A stretch of 9,676 nucleotides of DNA from Streptomyces sp. NRRL WC-3742 (GTDB lineage: Bacteria; Actinomycetota; Actinomycetes; Streptomycetales; Streptomycetaceae), in NCBI RefSeq assembly GCF_000720635.1, contig NZ_JOCF01000125.1, positions 1-9,676 of the forward strand, read 5' to 3'. Positions 1 through 5,985 of the stretch are shown here, piece after piece. The notes beneath the pieces are model-generated. The model ran no database searches, was not told where the DNA came from, and saw nothing but the letters and a program-made list of their open reading frames with translations. The translations under genes and the position numbers were made by a program. Within the stretch, counting starts at the first letter, position 1, and every line of letters begins with the position of its first letter.

Positions 1-1
1 C

Positions 2-1699
2 GGTCCGCGTGAGCTGCCCGCCCTCCCCGAGGGCCCGGCGGGTGCCCGGTTCGAGGCCGTCACGACGGGCCTGGTGTCCAAGCGCCCGAACTTCGTTCAG
101 CAGGCCCGCAGCACGGTGTTCCTGGACGCCGCGACCGGTGACGTGGCGGTGCGCGACCGGGTGGTGCGTCTCGACCTCGGCGCCCGGACCCCGGGGGAGA
201 TCCTGGACGCCGTCCTGGCTGCCGCGCCCGGTACCGAGCGGGTCTACATCACCGCCGGCGCCCCGTGGCACGACGGCGCGGAGCGCTACTCCACGCTCAA
301 GGACGCGGTCGCCGCGTGGCTGAACACGTCGTCCGAGCGGTGGACCACCGCCGTGGGCTCCGGCCGGGACAAGCTCGCCGGGCACTTCGTCCACCAGCGC
401 CAGCCGGTCGGCCGCTACGCCCCCGCCGCCGCGCCGGACGGCCCGGTCACCGAAATCCGCAGCATGGGGGAGTGGTTCGACCCGGACGGCGTGGACGTCG
501 CCACCTGCCGTCAGGCGTTCACGCTGCTGTGGCAGGCGCTGCGCCGCCACTGGGACGACGCCGTCCTGATGGGTTCCCCGTCGCAGACCGGCCGGGACCT
601 GTGGTCGCGCACCGTCCCGACCACCGGGAAGTGGGCCGGCGGCTACCCGGTCCTCTCGGAGGAGCTGAGGGGGCTGCTGCACGCGACCGGCGGCCAGGGC
701 CGCACCGAGCTGATCCTGCCCCCGCGCGTGCCGCAGCAGCTGCCCGCGCTGGTGGAGTACGACCGCACCTTCGCCTACGCCAAGCACCTGTGGAAGTCCC
801 CGGTCGGCACCCCGACCCGCATCACCGCCACCGCGTTCGCCGCGATGACCGAGGCCGAGCAGACCAAGGCCCTGATGTCCTGCTCCCACTGGAACATCCG
901 CGTCACCGTCCCGGCCGACTGGAACCACGTCGGCCTCCTGCCCGCCCCCGTCACCGGCGACCGCGCCTGGACCTACCCGGCCGCACCCGGCGCCACGTTC
1001 ACCACCTGGGCCGGCGGTGCCGAGGTCCACCTCGCCCTCGCCAACCACATCGCACCGTGGAAGGTCGAGATCCTCGGCGGCCTGCTCTTCGAGGACGGCA
1101 AGCCGCTCGACGAATGGGGCAAGCGCCTCAAGTCGGCCTGGGCGGACCTGACCAACCTCTCCCGCATCCACGCCGACGAACGCCAGCGCACCGCCGCCTA
1201 CCTCGCCTCCCGCGCCGTCCGCTCCGTGCTGCTGTTCGGCCTCGGCGCCTTCGCGCAGCGCCCCCGCCTGGTCTCCGGCACCACCCCGCTCGGCGAGCCG
1301 CTCCCGGCCGGCGCCGAAATCCTCGGCCAGGACGGCGACGTCGTCACCTGGCAGCGCCAGGCCGGCTTCTCCCGCGACCCGTACGCCCACCCCGAGTGGG
1401 CCGCCTACGTCTGGTCGGGAGCCCGCGCCGCCCTGCTGGACATGAAGTACCGCCAGGGCAAGGAGATCATCGCCCACGCCGGCGCCCTCCACACCAGGCC
1501 CGGCACCGTCGTCTACTTCGGCACCGACGGCATCGCCCTGACCGAACCCCAGCCCTGGCCCTACCGCGGCGAGGTGGGCGACTACCTCCTCAAGGGCCAC
1601 CTCACCGGCCCCGTCGACCACCCCACCAGCCAGGAGCAGTACCTCGAACTGCGCGCCCTGGGCCGCGCCGAACTCGCCGAGAAGGGCACCGACCAGTGA
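2..1699 (+). CDS. Divergent family B DNA polymerase-like protein (5' partial)
   Basis: The frame is open to the left edge and the first internal GTG (74) has no ribosome binding site, so the N-terminus probably lies outside the window. Residues below count from that GTG. I see a family B palm pattern: GGQGRTEL (206-213) followed by motif A-like EYDRTFAY (228-235), keeping the Asp (230) and the Tyr five residues on as in DxxSLYP; motif B-like RSVLLFGLGAF (383-393), where Lys is replaced by Arg and the Asn and Tyr are lost; an Ala-rich helix with Arg before motif C (WAAYVWSGARAALL, 442-455); and motif C-like YFGTDG (481-486), where DTDS has become GTDG with the second Asp (485) kept. Protein-primed polymerases of the phi29 type share this order. 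It overlaps the next gene by GTGA, so the two are translationally coupled. The polymerase assignment is inference from motifs; activity is uncertain. A Tac- or GtpB-type telomere-associated protein is the obvious alternative name to test. Confidence 0.6.
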   Translation, partial: GPRELPALPEGPAGARFEAVTTGLVSKRPNFVQQARSTVFLDAATGDVAVRDRVVRLDLGARTPGEILDAVLAAAPGTERVYITAGAPWHDGAERYSTLKDAVAAWLNTSSERWTTAVGSGRDKLAGHFVHQRQPVGRYAPAAAPDGPVTEIRSMGEWFDPDGVDVATCRQAFTLLWQALRRHWDDAVLMGSPSQTGRDLWSRTVPTTGKWAGGYPVLSEELRGLLHATGGQGRTELILPPRVPQQLPALVEYDRTFAYAKHLWKSPVGTPTRITATAFAAMTEAEQTKALMSCSHWNIRVTVPADWNHVGLLPAPVTGDRAWTYPAAPGATFTTWAGGAEVHLALANHIAPWKVEILGGLLFEDGKPLDEWGKRLKSAWADLTNLSRIHADERQRTAAYLASRAVRSVLLFGLGAFAQRPRLVSGTTPLGEPLPAGAEILGQDGDVVTWQRQAGFSRDPYAHPEWAAYVWSGARAALLDMKYRQGKEIIAHAGALHTRPGTVVYFGTDGIALTEPQPWPYRGEVGDYLLKGHLTGPVDHPTSQEQYLELRALGRAELAEKGTDQ

Positions 1700-2403
1700 G
1701 CCCGGCCGCCCGAAGCCAGCCGAACGAGGCCGCCCGCCTGACCCAGGAACTGATCGACCAGGGCTTTACGAAGCGCCAGATCGCCACGATGCTCGGCCGC
1801 GACGCCAGCCTGGTCAGCCAGTTCTTCACCAAGGGCAAGGGCGCGTCCATGGTCGGCGCACTGCGCCAGCTGGTCCGCGCGGTACGCGGCGGCGAACGCG
1901 ACACCGAGGCACTCGGCTCCGTCGCCCAGGAGAACCTGCAGCGCCGCCGCACGAAGACCGGACAGAAGGCCCGGGTACGGGGCAAGGACACCGTCGGCAA
2001 GCCCGGTGAGTCGATGGCCGGCCGCGCAGGCAAGCAGGCCATCAAGTCCGGCGCCTCCCACCTCGCCCCGGTCGTCCACGAGACCGGCCAGGCCGGCGGC
2101 CGCCTCGCCTTCACCGTCCGGATGAAGGCCGACCAGTACGTCTACAGCGCGGGCTCGGAGAAGGACTCCGGCGGCATCCGCCGAGGCTTCATCCCCCGCT
2201 CCGACGGCACGGAGGAGCGCACCTACGGCTCCGCCTCCACCGGCGGGTTCGACGCCGCCGAATGGTCCCAGCGCGTCGCCGACCACCACGGCGACGTCAC
2301 CGAGGCCATGAGGGAGTGGCTGGTGGAGACCGGCCGCGCCGTCGAGGACGCCGACATCGCGTATCTGGAGGTGAGGGGCTGGATCCCCGAGCGCCAGCAG
2401 TAG
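1696..2403 (+). CDS. HTH protein, candidate telomere terminal protein
   Basis: GTG at 1696 overlaps the upstream stop (GTGA), with AAGGG at 1682-1686 as ribosome binding site. The product has 235 residues. Residues 12-48 form a helix-turn-helix (GFTKRQIATMLGRDASLVSQ is the recognition part). A strongly basic stretch follows (82-115, many Arg/Lys), then a region with LAFTVRMKADQYVY (137-150), and an acidic C-terminal end with DADIAYLEVRGW. Streptomyces terminal proteins such as Tpg (about 185 residues) and Tpc of SCP1 (about 259) are basic proteins encoded just downstream of their telomere-associated partner, and Tpg has an HTH-like DNA-binding part. The size, basicity, HTH and coupling to a polymerase-like gene fit such a role. 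No alignment could be run, and a plain plasmid regulator or replication initiator is the main alternative. The gene itself is secure; the function is inference. Confidence 0.75.
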   Translation: MSPAARSQPNEAARLTQELIDQGFTKRQIATMLGRDASLVSQFFTKGKGASMVGALRQLVRAVRGGERDTEALGSVAQENLQRRRTKTGQKARVRGKDTVGKPGESMAGRAGKQAIKSGASHLAPVVHETGQAGGRLAFTVRMKADQYVYSAGSEKDSGGIRRGFIPRSDGTEERTYGSASTGGFDAAEWSQRVADHHGDVTEAMREWLVETGRAVEDADIAYLEVRGWIPERQQ

Positions 2404-2409
2404 GGAATC

Positions 2410-2458
2410 CGGTCGGCCTCTCCCCAACCATGACCCGGCCCCGGGGAGAGGCCGACCG
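2410..2458 (+). terminator. Perfect 16-bp hairpin between HTH gene and helicase
   Basis: The arms 2410-2425 (CGGTCGGCCTCTCCCC) and 2443-2458 are exact reverse complements around a 17-nt loop. The structure starts six bases after the HTH protein stop codon and has no T-tract, as is usual for Streptomyces intrinsic terminators. It lies 72 bases before the helicase start, so partial read-through or attenuation is also possible. Confidence 0.7.
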
Positions 2459-2530
2459 CCCCGCCCCGCCCCTCCCACAGCACCGAGCGCCTCGCCGGGC
2501 CGTCTCAGCATCCGAAGGAGAAGCACTGCC

Positions 2531-4900
2531 GTGGAGACCACCACCGCCACCGCCGAGCAGACCGCGCCGGTCGGACTGCGCGCCCAGGCCACCCCGCCGC
2601 TCCCGGCGCAGCCGTCCGACGCCGTGGTGAATCCGTTGCCGCTGCACTGGTTCCAGAAGGACGCCGTGGCGGCCGCGGTGCGCGAGGTGAAGGACGGCGG
2701 CCGCGCCACGGTGGTTGCCGCGACCGGCTCGGGCAAGACGCTGATCGCGGCCAGCTGTGCCAGGCGCCTGGCCGCTCGGGGCCGGGTGCTGGTGCTGGTG
2801 CCGACGATCGAGCTGCTGGAGCAGACGGCGGAGTCCTGGTCGCTGCGGGGTGGGCGCCGGGGTCTGGCGGTGGCGGCGTGCTCGCGGGAGGAGGCGCTGG
2901 AGAGCGCGGAGGCCGGCGGCCGCGTCCACGCCCAGGTGTCGACGCAGGCCCCGCGGATCGCGGACCTGGTCGCCAAGGAAAAAGCCGGCGAGCCGGTGAC
3001 CGTGTACGCGACCTACGCCTCGCTGGAGCGCATCGTCCAGGCCCACCGCGACTTCGGCCTGCGGGCCTGGGACCTGGTGGTCGTCGACGAGGCCCACCGC
3101 ACGGCCGGTTCGGAGGGGAAGGCGTGGGCCGCCGTCCACGACGACGCCCAGGTTCCGGCGAAGCGCCGGCTGTACTTCACCGCCACCCCGCGGATCGCGG
3201 ACGACCGGCGGGCGAAGGACGGCCTGGCCGACCTCGCCGACGCCGAGGGCACGGAGAAGCTGCCCGTCCTCTGCTCGATGGACGACGAGGCGGTCTACGG
3301 CAAGACCTGCTTCACCTGGACCCTCGGGCAGGGGATCGAGCACGGCTACCTCGCCGACTACCGCGTCCTGGTCCCCGTGGTGACGGACGAGGACCTGCGC
3401 GAGCTCTTCAACTTGCCCGCCGTCGCCGACCTGCGTTCCCAGCGCAGCAACGAGGAGCTGCTGCGCCTGGCGCTCCAGGTCGCGGTGCTGCGGGCCATCA
3501 ACGACCTGGAACTGCGCCGGGTGATCACCTTCCACTCCCGGGTGTCGGCGGCGCGGGAGTTCGCGAAGTCCCTGCCGGACGCGTCGGAGCTGCTGGAGGA
3601 GGCGGAGCGCCCGGAACGCCTGACGGCACTCGCTGTGGCCGGCACCGACCGCCTCAGGGACCGCCGTGCCGCGTTCGCCACGTTCAAGGCATCCACCGGC
3701 GAGCGGCCCGGCGAGGAGGGCGAGGAGTGCTGCGTCATCTGCAACTCCCGCCTCCTCTCCGAGGGCATCGACGTCGCCGCCGTCGACGCGATCGTCTTCG
3801 CCGACCCCAAGTCGAGCGTGATCGACATCGTCCAGGCCGTCGGCCGCGCGCTGCGCCAGTCCTACCGCCAGGGCAAGGTGTCCTGGGTCATCATCCCGGT
3901 CTACCTCCCGACGCCGGAGATCGGCGACGACACCGCCGCTGCGCACCCGGCCGAGGTCCACGACGCGGGCGAGGCCGTGAAGGCCGAGGCCGACGCCGAG
4001 ATCGAGGCCAGCTCCTTCCGCACCATCTGGCGCGTCCTGCGCGCCCTGGCGGCGCATGACGCCCGGGTGGTCGGCCGGATCACCGAGCTGCGCGGAGCGC
4101 GTTCGCAGGGCACCGCGCACACCACGGCGGCCAAGCCGGCCGAGGGCGAGGCCGCCGAGCCCGGCGGCGAGGGGGAGCAGCAGCCGGCCCCGGTGGAGTC
4201 GCCGATCGAGTGGCTGCGGATCAACGCGAAGCAGCACGCGGCGAAGATCCTCCAGACCGTCAAGCTGCGGGCGTTCAACCCCCGCGCGGTCGAGTGGCAG
4301 CGGATGCACGCCGTCGCCGCGGTCTTCCACCTTCGGCATGGCCACCTCGATCCCACCGACAAGGCGAAGCACGCCGAGCTGATCTCCTGGCTCACCCGCC
4401 AGCGCCACCTCCACGGCCAGCACCTGCTCGACCCCGCCCGCGTCTCCGAGCTGAACGCGCTCGGCATGATCTGGTCGAAGAACGCCAACGCTTGGGAGCG
4501 TGGCTACGCGTACGCCGCCGCGTTCCACCACCAGCACGGCCACCTCGCGATCCCCGCCACGGCGAAGCTGGACGGCTACGCGGTGGGCGCGTGGATGCGC
4601 CGCCAGCGCAAGGCCGACAACCTCACTGCGGACCAGGTGGCCAAGCTCGACGGCCTGGACGAGCTGTGGCGGCTGGAGCCGGACTGGAACCGCTCCTACC
4701 GTCGCCTGCTCGCCTACCTCGCCGCCGGCGGCACCCTCGACGGCCCGGCGAACCGCACCGGCCTCGGCGACGACCCGGCGTTCCGGCCCGGCACCTGGCT
4801 GCGCAAGCAGGCGGGGGCCCGCACCGAGGGCAAGCTGACCGACCACCAGGCCGCGCTCCTGGACGCGCTCACCCGGCACGCCGAGACCGTCACCGGCTGA
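2531..4900 (+). CDS. DEAH superfamily 2 helicase with helicase-associated repeats
   Basis: GTG start with GAAGGAG at 2514-2520. The 789-residue product is an ATP-dependent SF2 helicase: Walker A ATGSGKT (64-70), DEAH (186-189), motif III TATP (217-220), and motif VI QAVGRALRQ (435-443). A CCVIC cysteine cluster (400-404) sits just before the motif V-like LLSEGIDV. A linker rich in Ala, Glu and Pro (530-558) leads to helicase-associated (HA, PF03457-type) repeats at about 587-649 and 654-718, each with W...A..F...HGHL...L..W..RQR...L...L..L. A third, degenerate copy spans about 719-780. HA helicases are common on actinobacterial accessory DNA and near Streptomyces telomeres (TtrA-type proteins are one group). 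The repeats are thought to bind nucleic acid. It is co-directional with the polymerase-like/HTH pair, but a hairpin separates them. The helicase call is firm; a role in end replication or transfer is inference. Confidence 0.93.
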   Translation: METTTATAEQTAPVGLRAQATPPLPAQPSDAVVNPLPLHWFQKDAVAAAVREVKDGGRATVVAATGSGKTLIAASCARRLAARGRVLVLVPTIELLEQTAESWSLRGGRRGLAVAACSREEALESAEAGGRVHAQVSTQAPRIADLVAKEKAGEPVTVYATYASLERIVQAHRDFGLRAWDLVVVDEAHRTAGSEGKAWAAVHDDAQVPAKRRLYFTATPRIADDRRAKDGLADLADAEGTEKLPVLCSMDDEAVYGKTCFTWTLGQGIEHGYLADYRVLVPVVTDEDLRELFNLPAVADLRSQRSNEELLRLALQVAVLRAINDLELRRVITFHSRVSAAREFAKSLPDASELLEEAERPERLTALAVAGTDRLRDRRAAFATFKASTGERPGEEGEECCVICNSRLLSEGIDVAAVDAIVFADPKSSVIDIVQAVGRALRQSYRQGKVSWVIIPVYLPTPEIGDDTAAAHPAEVHDAGEAVKAEADAEIEASSFRTIWRVLRALAAHDARVVGRITELRGARSQGTAHTTAAKPAEGEAAEPGGEGEQQPAPVESPIEWLRINAKQHAAKILQTVKLRAFNPRAVEWQRMHAVAAVFHLRHGHLDPTDKAKHAELISWLTRQRHLHGQHLLDPARVSELNALGMIWSKNANAWERGYAYAAAFHHQHGHLAIPATAKLDGYAVGAWMRRQRKADNLTADQVAKLDGLDELWRLEPDWNRSYRRLLAYLAAGGTLDGPANRTGLGDDPAFRPGTWLRKQAGARTEGKLTDHQAALLDALTRHAETVTG

Positions 4901-4918
4901 CCCGCCCCGCACGCCCCC

Positions 4919-4948
4919 GCCGTCCCGGCCCAACCAGGCCGGGACGGC
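4919..4948 (+). terminator. Perfect 12-bp hairpin after helicase
   Basis: The arms GCCGTCCCGGCC (4919-4930) and GGCCGGGACGGC (4937-4948) pair perfectly around the loop CAACCA. The hairpin starts 18 bases after the helicase stop and ends 20 bases before the next start codon, without a T-tract. It is a likely intrinsic terminator of the helicase transcript. Confidence 0.75.
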
Positions 4949-4968
4949 CTACCTCCCGGAGGAGACGA

Positions 4969-5235
4969 GTGACCATCCCCACCACCCAGCCGCCCAAGGT
5001 CTCCTGGTACGCCCAGTGGGAATGCGGCGCCTGCGGCGACGGCGGCGACGCGCTGTTCGAGGACGGCACCTCCACCCGGGGCAGACAGCCGGGGGAACGC
5101 TCGCCAGCGCCGCTCCCACCCTCGCCCCCGGCCGCCCGGCCGTCCGAGACCTCACCCGCACCGCCGTCCTCGCCCTGTGTAGTACCGAGCCGCGACGGGC
5201 CAGCATGTCCTGCTGTACGGCGCAGCCAGCTCTAA
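4969..5235 (+). CDS. Small CxxC protein, second half possibly frameshifted
   Basis: GTG start with a strong GGAGGAG (4958-4964) four bases upstream. The N-terminal 40 residues look real: they contain VSWYAQWECGACGDGGDALF, a zinc-ribbon-like CxxC typical of small Streptomyces proteins of unknown role. After about residue 38 (GTSTRGR) this frame becomes a Pro/Ser-rich stretch that looks non-coding. The +1 frame over 5100-5180 reads more naturally (APTLAPGRPAVRDLTRTAVL), so a frameshift by indel is possible. The reading frame as written ends at TAA 5233-5235, giving 88 residues. No function is assigned. Confidence 0.5.
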   Translation: MTIPTTQPPKVSWYAQWECGACGDGGDALFEDGTSTRGRQPGERSPAPLPPSPPAARPSETSPAPPSSPCVVPSRDGPACPAVRRSQL

Positions 5236-5242
5236 CGTGCCG

Positions 5243-5253
5243 TCACCTGGTGA
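5243..5253. promoter_or_regulatory. Palindrome TCACCTGGTGA, possible operator
   Basis: TCACC-T-GGTGA is a perfect short inverted repeat ending six bases before the -35 box at 5260. Related GGTGA words occur at 5249 and at 5275, the latter inside the promoter spacer. A repressor or activator site is possible but unproven. Confidence 0.35.
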
Positions 5254-5259
5254 AAGGTG

Positions 5260-5288
5260 TTGACCTCGCTGTTCGGTGAGCGTTGGAT
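5260..5288 (+). promoter_or_regulatory. Sigma70/HrdB-type promoter
   Basis: TTGACC (5260-5265), a 17-base spacer and TTGGAT (5283-5288) match the Streptomyces housekeeping consensus (TTGACN, TAGGAT) well. Transcription would start near 5295, leaving a leader of about 54 bases before the GTG at 5349. The leader holds a small hairpin, GGGCCGGG at 5299-5306 with CCCGGCCC at 5315-5322, just ahead of the GAAGGA ribosome binding site. Confidence 0.6.
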
Positions 5289-5348
5289 GGGCGCTCCCGG
5301 GCCGGGGCCCCACACCCGGCCCGCCGCGCAAGAAGGACCCGGTGCCCT

Positions 5349-5765
5349 GTGACCGACCCCCACGCCGAGCAGCCGAACACCCGCCACTACCGCGAGTGCG
5401 AGGACTGCCACGCCGCACCAGACAGCGGCGACATCCGCATCACCACGGTCGGCCGCGACCTGACCGTCTCCGAGACCTGGCACACCGCCCAGTGCCCCGC
5501 CTACACGGTCGAGCAGATCCTGATGGAAGCCGGCGCCGCACAGGTCAAGGAACAGAGCGCGTGGGCCAAGGAAGCCTTCCCCGCCGCCCACGGCCGACTG
5601 AGGGCGGCCGCCACCGCGCTCCCGGCCGGCACTGCCGCGGACCCGTTCGTCGCGGCCCTGCTGGAACTCGTCCAGGCCCAGGCCGACGACACCGGCCGCT
5701 TCGTCGCCCTGCCGACGTGGGCCGAGATCCTCCAGCGGCACTTCCCGCCCCAGGACCCGGTCTGA
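5349..5765 (+). CDS. 138-residue protein with Cys/His pairs, unknown function
   Basis: I chose the GTG at 5349 because GAAGGA (5332-5337) precedes it and because the upstream in-frame extension would begin inside the promoter's -10 box. The N-terminal part has Cys17 and Cys20 (RECEDC) followed by His45 and Cys49 (WHTAQC), with a strand-like DIRITTVGRDLTVSETW between them, suggesting a small zinc-binding fold. The C-terminal two thirds is predicted helical (EQILMEAGAAQVKEQSAWAK, AALLELVQAQADD). Third positions are almost all G/C, supporting coding. I do not recognise a family. It appears to be a single-gene unit with its own promoter, followed by about 105 bases before the next promoter. Confidence 0.75.
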   Translation: MTDPHAEQPNTRHYRECEDCHAAPDSGDIRITTVGRDLTVSETWHTAQCPAYTVEQILMEAGAAQVKEQSAWAKEAFPAAHGRLRAAATALPAGTAADPFVAALLELVQAQADDTGRFVALPTWAEILQRHFPPQDPV

Positions 5766-5849
5766 CACGCAAGGCAGGTCCGCCCGTCCGGGTGAAGACC
5801 TTCCCAGCCGGGCGACACGCCTGCTCCGTTCGTCCCACAACCTGTCAGA

Positions 5850-5871
5850 GGACGTTCTTAGCGTCCCCGGT
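5850..5871 (+). promoter_or_regulatory. -10 box of a probable leaderless promoter with flanking inverted repeat
   Basis: TAGCGT (5859-5864) fits the TANNNT -10 pattern and lies seven bases before the ATG at 5872, the spacing expected for a leaderless transcript. GGACG (5850-5854) and CGTCC (5862-5866) form an inverted repeat over the -10 box, a possible operator. I see no good -35 box at normal spacing. Confidence 0.4.
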
Positions 5872-5985
5872 ATGACGAACCACCTGCGTACCACCACTCC
5901 GACCACACGCCGGCCCAGCACCCCCGTGCTGCTCCACGTCAGCTCGGCCCGCAGAAGAACTGCCGACTGGCGGTGGACGGCATGA
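5872..5985 (+). CDS. Possible leaderless 37-codon ORF coupled to nuclease gene
   Basis: ATG at 5872 starts a 37-residue basic, Thr/Arg-rich frame that ends in TGA (5983-5985), overlapping the ATG of the nuclease gene as ATGA. No ribosome binding site lies at proper distance, but a TANNNT box seven bases upstream suggests a leaderless start. It may be a leader peptide that couples translation to the nuclease, whose own start also lacks a clear ribosome binding site. The sequence contains SSARRRTADWRW near the end and resembles no family I know. Confidence 0.4.
   Translation: MTNHLRTTTPTTRRPSTPVLLHVSSARRRTADWRWTA

Noticed and set aside
47..59. GGTTCGAGG resembling a tRNA T-loop
   Set aside because: Flanking bases do not form a T-stem or acceptor stem, and the site lies inside the open polymerase-like frame.
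265..1695. Long open extension upstream of the HTH gene in its own frame
   Set aside because: It is an Arg/Pro-rich shadow of the polymerase-like gene; the GTG at 1696 with its ribosome binding site is the natural start.
2297..4933. Very long minus-strand open frame opposite the helicase
   Set aside because: It is antisense to a clear helicase with all motifs; long antisense frames are expected in DNA with such high third-position GC.
5781..5814. CGCCCG...CGGGCG as a terminator after the 138-residue gene
   Set aside because: Six paired bases with a 22-base loop are too weak to support a terminator.
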